Positions 42,701 to 44,420 are shown, counted from the first letter of the stretch. The stretch: 53,796 bases of DNA from Candidatus Omnitrophota bacterium (GCA_014728075.1 WJMG01000045.1:1-53796), one strand, 5' to 3'. Translations and numbers: made by a program. Notes: generated by a model not told the origin, from the letters alone.

Positions 42701-44412
42701 GAGGGAGAATAAAAATAAGCCCTCACAGCGAGGTTGTATTTGTCAGAGGACAGAAGCTTCTGGTATGGTTTTTTCTTTTTGGTAAGGACGGCCACATAAG
42801 GCCTTTCCTTACCGTCCTCGAACTTAGGCACTATAACGAGATAGGAAAGGCCTTTATCCTTCATCAGCTTTGTAAGGCCCCTGGTATGATACCCCCCTGT
42901 TATAAGGGCGGCCACCTTCTCGTTCTTTTCTTTCATCTTGCTGACGGTATTGGCGAGAATGGCCCTGTCACGGGCTTCGGCCAGGTCATAGAAACTCATG
43001 GCCTCGTCAATGCCCTCGGTCAGAGCGCTTACATCGTAACCGCTCCCGATCTCCACACCGTACCTGGCGCACATCTCCCTGACGAACGACGCCATTTCCG
43101 ACGGTTCGTAAGCGTTCCTGTGCCTTCTTATGAATTCGGAGTCACCGTTCGAAAGCTCCATACTGTAGAGCTTCTTGAGCATGTAGACCATGGTAACCGC
43201 CTCGTATACCGCGCGCTCGTCGTCGTTCCTGTACAGCTTATTCCTTATATCGTCTTCGAGCAGCGTGACCTCATGGTAAAGGCGTACTATCTCGATGGTC
43301 TCGTAAAGCGAGATGTACTCTGTGAACTTTATGAGGTTCTGATAATCCCCTGCGGGTATATCGTAGTGGTCCGCCAGGGCCACGAGATAGACATGGAAAT
43401 CCGCCTGGGATATCTTGTTCTTCCTGAAAGCGATGGACTTAAGCACCAGCCCTTCGAGTTCCTTCTTATCAAGGACCTTACCGAGCTCATCCACAAGTTG
43501 ACGCCTCTCGAGGTTGGCTTCGGCAAAATCTATTGTTTGTTCTATTGATATGGTTTCAAGCAGTTTGGCAAGTTCAGTATAACGCGCCGTGTCGACACCG
43601 GACTTTTCGGCTACACCCTTAATAGCCTTCCAGTAGTCCGAGAAGCTCATCTTGCCTTCTCTGTGCGCGTAGGCGTTCTTATTAAGAACGCTTAGGTCGT
43701 TGGAATATATCTTCTCTTCGAGCGATTTGAGCTGGGAGAGGAGCGAATCGGCGTTAGCGACAAGCTCTGCCCTTTCCGCGGCTATCCAGCAGAAGCTTTC
43801 AACATTCCTGCGGTAAAGAGCGTCATCCTCTATACCGTAAAGGCTGACATCCTTATCCCTGGTAACGGAAAAGAATTCTCCGGCGCTCATAAGACCTTCC
43901 TTCATGAGATGGGAAGCTGTGTCGCTTCTTATCTCCTCATCGGGCAAGGTCTGCAGGATGGAAGTATCGATATACCCTTCGGCACCCTCCAGCGCGATCA
44001 TGCTCAGATCGTACTCGGTAACGAGCGAGTCGAGAAGTTCAACTATGGAGTACTGCGCTGAAAGCGAAGCGTGAGCGTCCTGTATCTGCACGATAAGGTT
44101 CCCGTCTCCGGCATTGAACACCTCCTTCTGCTGGGCGATGTCATAGGGGACATCTATCCTGCGGTTTGCCGCCTGTTCCAAATACTGCTGGTAAGCGTTA
44201 TTTTTCGATACGCTCGTCCAGACGGCCTCACCGCCCTGCGCCCAGACAACCTGCTGGTACGCGAAGACGACGGCTACTATTAAGGAAAGTATTTTGATAA
44301 GCCTTTTGTTCCTTCGTTTCCAGGTACTGATACCTGAAGGCTCATCACCGCGTATAGCGGTAAGGGTGTTTACGGCATTATTGCCGCGTTTCGAACTTTG
44401 CCAAGCGTTCAT
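12793..44412 (-). CDS. Giant gene B: 10539-residue exported repeat/glycosyltransferase megaprotein
   Basis: One uninterrupted frame of 31.6 kb ending in TAA. The start is well supported: AAGGAG lies 8 nt before the ATG, and two promoter-like elements lie upstream. Order by residue: signal peptide (33-58, VVWA cleavage-like site); DAH...GGYH domain (about 100-535) paralogous to gene C; a region with NHEFYE (796); about 28 helical repeats (1009-3533); an acidic linker; more helices; an internal lipobox (Cys 4112); unrecognised stretches; beta-rich repeats (about 5590-6165); a membrane helix near 7050; further membrane blocks; a family-2 glycosyltransferase (about 8100-8660) with following membrane helices; a beta module; a GH-A-like glycosidase (Glu 9804 and 9916); a prepilin-like motif (10099); and a C-terminal module shared with gene A. 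I infer an envelope-spanning protein that makes or remodels a surface glycan. It is far longer than usual bacterial proteins, and the intact frame argues against decay. Confidence 0.95.
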   Translation of the reverse strand: MNAWQSSKRGNNAVNTLTAIRGDEPSGISTWKRRNKRLIKILSLIVAVVFAYQQVVWAQGGEAVWTSVSKNNAYQQYLEQAANRRIDVPYDIAQQKEVFNAGDGNLIVQIQDAHASLSAQYSIVELLDSLVTEYDLSMIALEGAEGYIDTSILQTLPDEEIRSDTASHLMKEGLMSAGEFFSVTRDKDVSLYGIEDDALYRRNVESFCWIAAERAELVANADSLLSQLKSLEEKIYSNDLSVLNKNAYAHREGKMSFSDYWKAIKGVAEKSGVDTARYTELAKLLETISIEQTIDFAEANLERRQLVDELGKVLDKKELEGLVLKSIAFRKNKISQADFHVYLVALADHYDIPAGDYQNLIKFTEYISLYETIEIVRLYHEVTLLEDDIRNKLYRNDDERAVYEAVTMVYMLKKLYSMELSNGDSEFIRRHRNAYEPSEMASFVREMCARYGVEIGSGYDVSALTEGIDEAMSFYDLAEARDRAILANTVSKMKEKNEKVAALITGGYHTRGLTKLMKDKGLSYLVIVPKFEDGKERPYVAVLTKKKKPYQKLLSSDKYNLAVRAYFYSPSENLDELKESIFLGLAEAGLKGKDLKSEKLEWTTRYRRRQEELSRTEDLKDPVSPDDFERMLMDDIRVEVIGKTAVIVYRSEPVMAVVRESDGFSILDSVPERHKRIVLGRIERIETAIPAERAEHIVTHEEVVNDHVRENLPAGLYAEDTESRKENLEKICRSVSTAYTGFNEARYGSAEAYLIPISGLYENTGLKAHIGLGRTYGKPVIYIDEDFAEDTDVINHEFYEMIKWMQKTSDLGISAGSLREWIGEDHSRALEFSTSLHEENPYMVEGHRPDSLDFVYVELDDIIVAARPGREVNRWLTRRSKEILENELDDFLAGRFEQGLSALQKEYESVKKKFTEENPSEATDEVMEEWEAQYAYLIVKIKDAVAERAREIDASFDEIKTWLDEWSESIEAPKDGALRAVDALLLGDSLEKAISDKRVEFDRKMEAAGLSENNIGKEKVKELSGYFDSRAGEVRKIVEERKIELERQIGEIGRRLDRWQRSFEKRSTAEKFLLPGAIDPEIRKKKEELAGWLEKAGISESTVGAERMREISVEKFEKAENNIKKRLREMNEQKDRELTLARGALKEWQTIEEMKIFDDELLDEKALEETVAARRSELEKDLAARGLSSGIIGEERYSSLMEYFDGISEELSQAMKERKKELDDKITSVRKWLLSWAAVVKNEPRELDQVKKAGLEETIAAKKAELRTKIREEGLTAANVGQDRIDALETLLEDRIKNVVAESLRERAEILEERTALVRKMMGDWVEEVRNTPSIKDRMLKKSQRDEIVSRKRIRLQALITKDLGRVLSEEEVETFRSHFDSSVKEIQAIIKEWRASKRAAVKEIVSFAEEWSREVAASDQLQDRYLDTEELEKAYIARKNAVQDMRSAARVNDQTVSGRQLARIRTALADSYTKVSQLVEANREAKKQAVERIYSDLASWPRTMSPEQYDLFLKKEALERAVEEKRESVENELLENRINAATVGLETVDSIFDSFAEAVDVLESLVEDNRRQKQDTLERARLIMVNWVVNISPESLDEYLRTDVLENRLLQKKEQVRKILEEGRVSEDTVPAEQLAGLEGSNMEAEKELRSLVEENRASKQRTLDSASALLKGWAGSLTPDELDLYLQEEELDKAIDDRKKQIGRMLRKGRVNDHTVSPEKIKALDELYEISAEKVRIAVNENRNAKKNVLKQVHSTLEEWPAGLTEDELDLYIDEEEMEKAFEEKEREIKNILEEGRVNSATVAQDKIQAVEAALQGASSEIRALVEENRKAKEEVLGVAASMAREWISSVDENVLDECLDSSRLAGFIASKREEISKLLADGRVNSNTVPSDSLGSVWEAFDETEAAMKEMVENNRESKENTIRTAIVSIQKWPESFSREQIESLLIGDALAGAVSEQKARIEKALSEGRVNEKTVEASRLDSVWHEFSLAAERLKDIVDRERADKDKAIEEIKTSLAEWPASLSDEELDALLNEDRFEKAKSSRKRSVSRKLAAHNINAGTVPSVRISEVSDAFDKAVMDLTRRVEDRRELKRDVLSKAKALIKDWEESLVSEDIDGFLNGQVFEDTVAAKRTEIGAVLEEGGVNPETVNESEISSVWEDFENAVGSISERVEDNRQDKEGLLEAAKTLIEAWPEELSSAELDAYLDDAGKAEAVEAKRGEVRDFLASARVSEATVGRQKMEAVDSAFASAEERLTERVENNRLLKLEDLMAYIAKRAEAIKADIEDLIVQDRFEDAVKDLQDHVGSKKEEYNITVSNVGTARISELNAELKRQVDGLKALVEEKLSGINSRMTHLKGWLINWTSEAQDKIELGDEEGYKDEKDIEASIESARKELAKKLEAEGLSPKVMGNRLWDNWMSKFEEYFHEVRTFDRENRDARQKVLEEAAKTIAGWENSLTDDLVDEYLDRDALEAAISEKKKQVEEILRLGRVNENTVDPRELTDLWAGFSRAADSVRSLVDYNAKAKREVLDETIGYINRWHSEVTTNDTLRDSYLDTEYLNDEINAHHKDVYAKLRKGRVNEDTVGREALEEVESAFSEAVSAIKALVEQNRKQKASALSEAQQIVDSWIASVSAEDLDLYLNEERLRAAVASKRKEVEDIFKENRVSSDTVPASRLAMVRRTFSEAVDELSRLVETNRAEKEEAVSRSEAYLMEWVDSVKGDELERYVNTVVFQSEVASRRVAYNKILQEGGISEKTVGDERMQEILSFFKKAVQMIQGRVDSERDNKLALIDRAGEWIERWMRKVASSEDIQLRLVQEGRFEKEVERRKARLESFISNNNLGAVGGEPMESLMNRFQAAAEQVKKVLEDRKKKLSADKDGIYFNIDMWLKRNTENTGELEELLVSRAFDSAVAAQREEVEKAMASLGITEATIGKNGIQDIRDYLDHTVDALSARVEEYRLQKIGQLDDLLQKVTGWYKNIESSEDALDELLADSAYIRAISDKRSEMDLELEKRNIRRETVGTDAINSFYAGLDNVFDSLRKTEEKHLEEKMAIAEGIKEWVRSWRKDTAGSFDTLDELSSSKKLEAFIRGKEEELAEKIAEANITYDTIGKEAMDSLLSEFKEAEADIRERVAERKEQIREDKRRERARKFREAKRAVLRVETWPFAWKKRRENQRLMREKKEKLQASLENVQGWLDEWYPSVKISIDEKDKSMENILVDKKALNEMIAEKRAYLDQMMAAAGINDEAAGILGEENVKGVYDRFSQIAYDIKKLAFELKKEKRQKVDDVLLMLDNWYIHRTSSQPALDSLLEDGAFKRHSDQIRREVDSVCELNNLTGLTVGTKNMAAIGEKLEEVLLRLADEVRANMESKEEARKAANKWVSDWRNEVWGMSQEEADGIYEEGSLESIVAEKKKGFVNMLTLLGITRKTIGNDAYSSLEDKFDEVVALLSNRVNESADGLEKRKKQRRSMARLELSKMMRKWFKSELETIENAETEEDLPEKALLQNNIRSKKREVEDAIAEHSIGEADSSVLRKLFEANMKKLQRAYREKCDELGVEEGLLAYVKVVEEPVVVEEDTEVQPEAPVVELPVIAEEDVTGVEERDADSEDRLIVVETPEEHEASEEAGASDLVEMESPRSTSVAEADDRYYRYANWEFNFEAEDAEYLRSIQEAETELAKVKLEILGEARSLEDEFAQAEDLNKLYGNLTAFLGIAEEKVSSDDPGLEELKTAYRYFNYCAQAYAHIAMLLADPDSEEADGIEVAEDEMESVFDRLKQLNKSLDAKLMKLDEIRAAAEEVRKTREARDFFEAREKDFGKIFYVSVVKEYDQWLEAERRSGEPLLSEKVATLFEIVEKAMAKQISNEYSLKDAEAVLGQGFSILKDFAVDVIIKGEGVVDDKTRKEVEEEVEKRLNQLFLPQNEEDEEAVSDLKNRAKALLVEEIDKAESANYIKDFIILTLLGEPGEAEGERIHQESLAEKLAEGNISTELERISAGLTEVMAEKVYLDFQIEYISTIVLKDAPGSDVEQQKKNAVENMRELEEAEEELLGQLRHLLIPIVGSEKAGEAVNKLKKASRSDNSGLKRILQAFFMGALVFILSSCAHRKIEEGVTVNPQRQQMFEYSESREEQAGTPEDTRETSEFVEREDSPIFASSMLTDRRSGDREEENLISAIELDTDMEVFTDKGVVFEEVQEEYAEDASGERRVVRMWNGVREVQIKYEVIYNATNDPLKDAEPVGQLIMEPFMYLKGGRKANLVFPDPSSLSSWMRNGDLVFMDKDGRRVAQGDSDITEIRRLLEEGVIVKAFDKYKNIDFEVLTPKYAVFLKRMERRFRDHYWKHPEVVPSYVLPVNTESELHYMRAVYYNIHGFNHKAYEMYEKTLMVEMKRICSTLDAADRQKFMKRIRGNLDDDDVDGAMEALREASRKSGIALAGRDIERAAKSLERIHEMWEKEKQQTFGPWAELGRKLKTDRPLDFTQWLLEKYRFDSQTDRGRMAAVAVLGILSEFNEELKYSKMMAAAREARITGRGYLVGTEGNPEPSTLIGKAADSMVGRALTDAVLGLNFGPNGVGTTVFLGDEDKLMGLFVSIYPMYDGSYGVTVGVQYRPHIPKGKALVTSLMPRAITEEGAKPMIGMAEDPELSFLTIMRIIGTKAIMFAHPIWGGTASSVVKSGFGMYQQGKLNKELPNIIDRRFAGDVQRQFQDTDKSLRFTESFKFPGVSDRMRSRIDKGFPARLMHQALTYHPMINAVSDGESVDIGKRPLKDLWADRPTRPEEWQALVDRAAVRIIGYPLFNVGTLRSENYPIWEQAVYEERLTSMIVRQRELIRARVENGATMSDIIYSFFGGDNVDWAENSYPEKFFSDGRWIEGSVNAVSWWTGLGNKTEIPRSARLNNNKDMWVYIPVYQAQAGGPHYVSGWIEEHYDAEGNLIQIKASDNEGYVIETIVQEGGSVKRIITTPETPEEREKSLTKGVLRFQKTVFEDGEFTGEVSEVEVRIVHTEEGYRARTTERIYSVTEDGKQRDLRKVYVTEEAGLEERQLLQSYTIEPSAGDEDIDERFLMADGGYIVRGVFGADTEIKDLTECFDRYDASGKLIGKYESLEKAVSGEENRLSGSGEVASSAIASTRFGGKITMNVPEQVEAEKVVVGTLTVPRTPDRREAGEVQVFEGASITNIDAFIVRNVALPEDGFIAGHRIPSSGKCVVVIERDEKDLSRIEKVTVLGPVLSQGRVRDELLSFEAPLNKSLEYDEVEGTVRGDMTVRVKVDDMDVLDDREARAHLPFGKTLAMPKDSRVHTYKVYRVRDGVHSFLEKEIRIVESDGTRNFSYLVKPPRTRDERDQSTVHIIRGKHLKDSLVGRGKVRIVRQKSESAGSRTPYVVTGIRFEGTDYQKHDPDSRILVLKVGKDKELEIKLPSDSAERVEEYFLGSSRTITCDENGEPAIALEWYSPIDPETGRSGYKIAAFLFDEPHDVKKVMHTEKAEDGNLEKTRVSDYDQLIVNVLADDMHEVEGKTILRYSQPYELPRASIFNLFNYYDPDGTLTKTVYEVSIPEEGFVLYTIDPEYPGQVFVSYKDADGNLLEQREVWKGAMSIDLEAEGVNIGVEGKLVKIEEKRGEYIYSQRPGSKVAFQAHADDPKKSIGVFANMPIVMGQPGKHKGDQIVWVGYKDGFVYTHYLGAEDLLDKDELEDPEKKEKADARAAELLKDGGFDPDLRGRTFKSREDDSHQPLGLIYDGRQIASMAYQGNMVWTQFASREELLRAGIEPDKASDLAGKTFVSRMDSRAKDLTLILTKMGIDPIVVDDIVKKTLGSDRQDFTQVLLDQLQDIGVENDQAVAAVREWLGGFQKWDVDKRAFRVEVGTVIKDGKIVRAGETVKRMAYEGDRTWTRFTEDTQVLKKAGEDPGKVHYLAGKTFVTEERQGRDIVVGEVTGCEIKEGRITRKGTPVKTSFIDDEEGVLYSQYASDEKVLADERDRLKKAGINPKKFGAVPAMAGRVFVYRIEDLVEGETDRPVMELGGVQVSERGVTGEPVVLSVMEYKDGLVYIHYKAGAEQLKEIGQERSAGRTYVVPERKGWDRENPIAEVIGVVVTPDNRLDLDKMQVVSAIGYDKEGKAYTKFTDAEDILRKASEIDALRAAGVDENMKGRTFVSDGIRKDLSEREVSGVDVRDGRVDARREKTERTFEYNDDGSLKKVIDHTQKFDDEKLKDYFRWYSNVIEGMKHRNAYLSIMVDEDTQMREALGELEAYLDSGDWVSAEDMITMMYRATPEAEGEDENADDIKELRKALGLLGDMVVRNRYPSVVEIEYHKTGTGERKDLKAKETETRKRFVEGRVVPEKVTRTFFDRPANQLKKEVSPIATKVFHYVSPESVRVDRIEEHNEGVVTYYDTGHDYLTTNRKDMEIGLPVRTVYARRIDGRQKEEVFGYNTLDSRPAIRFVQHVVKKADKVLSGSGLFYVYLLGYEGTEIDENTSHAFAMRIGAEISDDHTVSPDAGEPYAYIGYKGNYHYTKYVDRAYVDPKLKGGLFKAHRIRPNLTVARINPENVGFLVEDIEKQYIRGEIDLPAFRQKLYSLDKDSLVVRVEGYEKLLLKFGYEFSRNQRGELEPVVQYTLDPSGRIYMSTSKSGRIFKSIYDALMHKAGPVIGQVEDIEIRDDGRVRGNEKVVTRQLYEYRTDENGEIVPVKLYIQHFRGEEEGNVYISPCLPDGKVLSSSIQVKGVRIEQEGKDNVLVYDSGDKELDVLKRLFVLSDGIYFWEAAEPELTRVFVDDADFSIGNQTISEVRKDAVFDDGNFDVVSRGDIALYEDVLGEELSELLEMRGREVRMISEDHCGSLLHWKNKIAPLSESAKRDIVETGRNIYSGFAGAYQGKDVPSIAKVFDLTTGGDPDSVIKGGNDSIGRLVYSARVAEGLEEAESPEVSFGDLTAKIDMILDDPHASEALERFYRNLLAHHPDYRDREPAVSEKGHLYTDILCDLASDCAKEGLDEIDARTRLDTINALIEERITLAQAISEAGWDLIKSRMFKFTKWAGISLLAAGLLMLMHILYGRVFSAHAGRSGGSQLPLKEEERSGAEEQVAYSGSEGVKVTPVQPGITDQQDKTIAGLEKSITKATRKLTSDYKEAHVVLNPFGVVWNKDEKQFGAEGKKFPVRSYFNGSGIFFFFLGLSTLILGWNWPVAIPAAGGVFLLWSVVSYVNLIRLLIPAYLGHRIRESAFRKEMKNGDLDKDLDKAAGTLFAVTEDGYEQRSKNNEEAEGVSYGRLSAEDKKVVSDTVFGAKYADRIAKRLYGSKYAALDDSRKEKVKDELYREEKKRAVIETFRNLYVVSGMLYDTVRFFLRLFGLEIKSFEDRVQSKRQKLVLEQMITALDDFKKSVQDAAEKSGLKEEEKEALLTLTVQAPFGELHERLQVKTMKVYIPDYAEYCADWLRFINEEDSEGFTLHSWAHYGISPLNFLIPTFWVHGPAYDQVRATHVSKKTVPAKYSTDFSAEEKEKYARDNYDLTYEDMDEEQKRSMQEEMVMRLKQRLTVEEYGDGVSYGTLTAARKKEIDSMVEGTASFSREEQFYGLMPVPEGYEDADRAGQREWYRNRALSYRPVKADEPHNGRTVYDESWHTAPMTVLPMHATELSQRLRNIREMGRKGIGGSSLIEVAREEEEVRRAQESEIVKMHKGLGGPGASRSSILEPFKRLAPALIIAVIAALLMGPWTAMYVRLMDIMVWLPDAPAFTVSMIGISQFVAMAAAYGFINMLIKMAFFGAGHFTGNERIEGHGFDVFFLAGTAALVASYFTSGIAFAALLAAGALGVRKGLGTVLKKMLSTPVVRNFWGVSHLRKFLYGSGEMVTDSDILNIIPEEVLAQMLNEIREDMEDKFPNVLGEGESIDASNAREVWARVSRKYSGFFRTLWRLWKGESMSKWAVNRIRTQTKSHLIIFLINNADRKKLIDVIENDEKLPALPAEIRDAQNTIHNADIVERLSMEDIRRILARERLLTIFKRNEDIKVQVMNGDFSYASEVFDKQLQDYRFDQEGEERWQFSREEIREMARKVDEGSEPEAIFYKLAVMDTVFSGDAGRNVVQTIKSANASWPGEIDYILALDNDDAGGAASINEKIYGNEEGIDEGPGNNNPLYHLRKNIYAMKFPEWGHNYTFNRKVRMKPPMNSAAVARAKRIYADNDIEEPFSVELVDQEDRLGILNLGSKMCIWGMRQRKIREQLREFNERPVVKNVHDFDLHPSVDWLLRIPVHYLLKTARFLAQTSGMLARGSEDLTGADRWGMDYSSEQIRLADEYDSTILRLRKAAGVRSSDVQAVAGMSFDDALELIDGGAKERAKYQLWAFVNAWKYDMKSVDMDEVSEEIRSRINDIRSSHGLTREEVNDIMVGEKLDIEEVLQWKRSGDKREKGKYEVWALTQAMLEKSGSVRESDKGPRQNFIENEFSERHMPFVIQSELRLVITGDPMLSRESHMDYLLWHSTIQPGQTKFGFLFLGGTGNNFRWNMLAGVKAIKDGDNVVGLIPLSNRMGHQMLQFPLKEKINLERADKEEELLMKGRNNPLMKSLIIRSIVRLALRVADLAGSFVGKDRKIFVPASLYGDVLNKYSIPGVWDGYNIIEDSELGGRTATLGLINTRSEGKSTQILEDPLPQVGTPWWYQRARWISLQTFGATLSYLPAALMFMGQYLGAAFVWGCLGSRQFVLPGLGASLVGFVFFGYAFYYGGKVIYNVLERMGVLKQRQHDIDPVKVMGYMKFQFITHLSSGTLAALAAGLMFLITDAYGLVLLAIMLPLASMVPAAIRVFPRFVKHVANLLQGQIPLLNAWLVTTFIGVVMFTSPMLIQTYMGASTAFRKCLMDEESMAESARNLLGIEDKDYTHFFGLKEILEEHNIDTEKIDYTDDAQLMDIMGIYITAMEAQEEALKAIGTSEAKASEFVKKLRGKRDLLQVWKNGDWKEADNYESFVEVLENSEEERKVALQAVRMAIGEAESYKAFVAGEIRFGRPALAVGLITMVASFLAYSFGFLSFGWSLPFIFLAAFNIAGYAKSSFYHRPIATIGRLPLNAMSWVMRSVVMLEYFNHLVVAASYALYQTLGRWMGSVVWWRGRQDLGKVRFGIKTPRLFTDPPGWWRAKGKSISGRFYRVALPLLIAPILTLGFLVAGKVAIKRSEDTGRYYVVLKEARKAHQQGYIYSLSDEELFMLTDEDFMGGLKELRIDMVKDMRNRGDITPRTERMYRRMIAFMEHKRKEIQTRRDNSTDPDVRNDTQWSLDFYEAQFRKFFKRLEFAGIIDDGTGLYEEVFGTSITPMPGVMFPYGVSEHNNLREDRSIPNARKGYRLSFSIPRREVFDTSMTEAGIEFRFPESIPMESNRQSFEIWIKVPNRNVRDMLEHRDIEIFLLSEDSRRYKQGTRAHAKMIPTNVDLSVSQDIMDIRAMETMNMEWVPLTITPEAPNTSNFNPDAVTGGMVIINEPSQKDLHHAEILIADPVLVTRGRIDHVISPDAAVRSLRRAINSQAKKLSLAEPMLEKRERPVFSRVYHSGQEGLKGISGVRITEDGSYLISSNFDLDNSSRRKGEVVFELEKQLDLSRGKRIAAEVVLPEGFITDDMPGIITVTAVRNNGAEEIVLAEQDVYVDGNTLRIEGGSEDAIEGIEAIRLGLVSGDDCMLPVEITDLFAVEAQPVTRRAVEITRNWRIPGPDGSAGFDLESGSITGNKEYIEKKFSEFASSGYQVVRINLGKTERFVESEFEELLEIARSKGLKLEVILIDFVMHSNGEVKMAEAISRATSLLEKYGSDPSVVWSLNEIEYAGPAYEEIPAASGKKKPSKMEDEEIFKLVSEIAEEVNIRGKSLRIGINLREIRFASRMLKALAREGLKVELDVHAYIDENTEKNTEEYRREVVSRLRSLPAGTRFYINEFVIKHGGGMEFMMDIMQEFPNCLGMGPWISLNPDGTEPDDKTGSREDVEAFEESLKDYREKVSGKHIIKMPGSDEVYSFATKDLATRVKKNMRSIGRAMENGRLKEARMLLTFNKLALYDLKALFDNDPEAAVKAGVNLDYLRTMFRSLNRLESGLKEKESDSKAEDHDQGALKPFRGGKRGGFTMVELPVGIAAVSLASLFGINGLIVLFSVLAVALGISFVMGRSAKVTKPDVPEYGLVIGIDADVFEELKARGLYEELVEKTGVEELVPIISEEKEDMLEELNAATEGRQVVAALLDYSVDIKDVEGVVDAGALKQVLIDLSLRVESDFIRLTCPDIDILSEKEVKALAAKGSTEDIRGVLGVYARILPVAESLDLMHKSIYDLRINRIHRTVLAEDVITSDTRAYLENVRDEKEQPTFISVSADTVADMRFISNSIRDMFPHLKGDELKEQASRMIQVRVKDDNVTMSNLGEMMEKTGLSHCLNRENVVIAGKDQLDLESTIRLVRQTFNDAETGQIAIGDTSNLVRTDEDYRIMKSPAAPVYVQVPEGKQGIASQLLLSVLEITATGEVPAALGEISVHADENGRFNTWFILIPNIEKIDLDSLRKEIENYEKILIAA
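12796..13962 (-). other. C-terminal module of gene B, shared with gene A
   Basis: About 389 residues beginning GLVIGIDADVFEEL and containing ENVVIAGKDQ, then QIAIGDTSNLVR, then APVYVQVPEGKQG. Gene A ends in a 393-residue region with the same succession (EVLIGVPSAVYTLL; DDLVVLPAKDE; AVVEPSNAAVR; GVVQLNIAQNAS). Similarity is low but colinear. The function is unknown. Confidence 0.5.
14050..14120 (-). other. Internal type IV prepilin-like motif in gene B
   Basis: GKRGGFTMVELPVGIAAV matches the class III signal: basic residues, Gly at -1, Phe at +1, Glu at +5, then a hydrophobic helix. It lies at residue 10099 of 10539 instead of at an N-terminus, and the shared C-terminal module follows about 50 residues later. 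It could be a fossil of a fused pseudopilin gene or simply a membrane helix. Confidence 0.6.
14480..15340 (-). other. Glycoside-hydrolase-like TIM barrel (clan GH-A) in gene B
   Basis: The stretch alternates strands and helices: YQVVRINLG, then LKLEVILIDFV, then VVWSLNEIEYAGP, then LRIGINLREI, VELDVHAY, and RFYINEFVIKHGGG. The Asn-Glu in WSLNE fits the acid/base site, and the Glu of YINEF, 112 residues later, fits the nucleophile of GH-A enzymes such as family 5. The polysaccharide it cuts is unknown. It follows the synthase on the same chain. Confidence 0.55.
15345..15810 (-). other. Beta-rich, carbohydrate-binding-like module in gene B
   Basis: A run of short strands (SYLISSNFDLD, GEVVFELEKQLD, RIAAEVVLPEG, IITVTAV, AIRLGLVSGD) looks like a jelly-roll module of about 150 residues. 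It directly precedes the glycosidase-like domain, a common place for carbohydrate-binding modules. No specific family is recognised. Confidence 0.35.
16900..18420 (-). other. Membrane-helix blocks after the glycosyltransferase in gene B
   Basis: Hydrophobic stretches follow the QRARW motif (LSYLPAALMFMGQYLGAAFV, LVGFVFFGYAFYYGG), and more lie near 18100-17900 (LMFLITDAYGLVLLAIMLPL, WLVTTFIGVVMFTSPML). A second block lies near 17400-17100 and a final helix near 16970. Cellulose- and hyaluronan-type synthases carry such helices after QxxRW to form the export channel, which supports a processive, exporting enzyme. Confidence 0.65.
18420..20250 (-). other. Processive family-2 glycosyltransferase domain in gene B
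   Basis: IDYILALDNDDAGG (residue 8107) fits the first Asp/DxD strand that binds the nucleotide sugar. FLGGTGNNFRW (8496) is the acceptor-side loop. WDGYNIIEDSELGGR (8620) is the variant TED region with the catalytic Asp. WWYQRARW (8659) is the Q(Q/R)xRW motif of cellulose/hyaluronan-type synthases. About 390 residues separate the first two motifs, far more than usual, and most of the insert looks helical. Sugar specificity cannot be read. Confidence 0.65.
20950..21320 (-). other. Membrane segment cluster before the glycosyltransferase in gene B
   Basis: Three or four hydrophobic helices (ALIIAVIAALLMGPWTAMYV, SMIGISQFVAMAAAYGFI, LAGTAALVASYFTSGIAFAA) at about residues 7700-7820. Shorter pairs lie at 22760-22895 and near 23260. 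They would let the chain cross back so that the glycosyltransferase faces the cytoplasm although the N-terminus is exported. Confidence 0.6.
25880..27680 (-). repeat. Degenerate beta-rich repeats in gene B
   Basis: A unit with a strand pair (MAYQGNMVWTQF, MAYEGDRTWTRF, MEYKDGLVYIHY, IGYDKEGKAYTKF), a short helix ending near AG(I/V/E)xP or similar, and an anchor (AGKTFVS, AGKTFVT, AGRVFVY, AGRTYVV, KGRTFVS) recurs about six times, with spacing between about 60 and 140 residues. The fold could be a propeller or beta solenoid. I recognise no named family. Confidence 0.6.
32068..32130 (-). other. Internal lipobox-like signal in gene B
   Basis: The helix AFFMGALVFILSSCAHRKIE ends in LSSC, a good lipobox, after basic residues (KRILQ). 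The acidic, disordered stretch that follows is typical of the mature start of lipoproteins. It lies at Cys 4112, deep inside the chain, where lipoprotein signal peptidase would not normally act unless the chain is first cut. Confidence 0.6.
33465..33690 (-). other. Acidic Val/Pro/Glu-rich linker in gene B
   Basis: A low-complexity stretch rich in Glu, Val and Pro (EEPVVVEEDTEVQPEAPVVE and following) separates the long repeat array from a further helical region. It is probably unstructured and marks a boundary between the repeat stalk and the rest. Confidence 0.7.
33814..41388 (-). repeat. About 28 tandem ~87-90-residue helical repeats in gene B
   Basis: Each unit starts with a motif like EGRVNxxTV, followed by a helix with LVExNRxxK, a Trp after a helix (LKGW, LEEWP, IQKWPE), then a segment like ELDxYLxxExLE and a final helix ending KRxEVxxxL. 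Many successive copies have exactly 87 residues; outer copies are 88-92 and one is longer. I find the Trp in 27 of 28 copies. The units look like three-helix bundles, as in spectrin in style but shorter and with their own motifs. A stalk of this kind would be long and flexible. Confidence 0.85.
41940..42560 (-). other. Unrecognised domain in gene B with zincin-like NHEFYE
   Basis: Strands such as VEVIGKTAVIVYRSE and VMAVVRESDG lead to GKPVIYIDEDFAEDTDVINHEFYEMIKW and, later, EDHSRALEF. The HExxE arrangement resembles a metalloprotease site with the second His replaced by Glu. I would not call it active. Confidence 0.3.
42750..44120 (-). other. Gene B N-terminal DAH...GGYH domain
   Basis: IQDAHASLSAQ (His 114), IALEGAEGYIDTS (Glu 142) and LITGGYHTRG (His 509) bracket a helical domain that follows the signal peptide directly. 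It is colinear with the start of gene C over about 500 residues, with many identical stretches (MSAGEFF or LSAGEFF, FSDYWK, SYLVIVPKFE). A hydrolase-type fold like ChaN or EreA is possible but unproven. It should act outside the cytoplasm. Confidence 0.65.
44239..44316 (-). other. Signal peptide of gene B with long n-region
   Basis: A basic cluster (KRRNKRLIK) precedes the core ILSLIVAVVFAYQQVVWAQ. Val at -3 and Ala at -1 fit signal peptidase I cleavage after residue 58. The extension of about 30 residues before the basic cluster recalls the extended signals of very large secreted proteins. Confidence 0.6.
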
Positions 44413-44420
44413 TTTTGTAA

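Noticed and set aside
12793-44412. Possibility that gene B is an assembly artefact of joined genes
   Set aside because: The frame has no stop over 31.6 kb, has a good start and 3' signals, and its domain content and paralogy fit the neighbours. Read mapping would still be the proper test.
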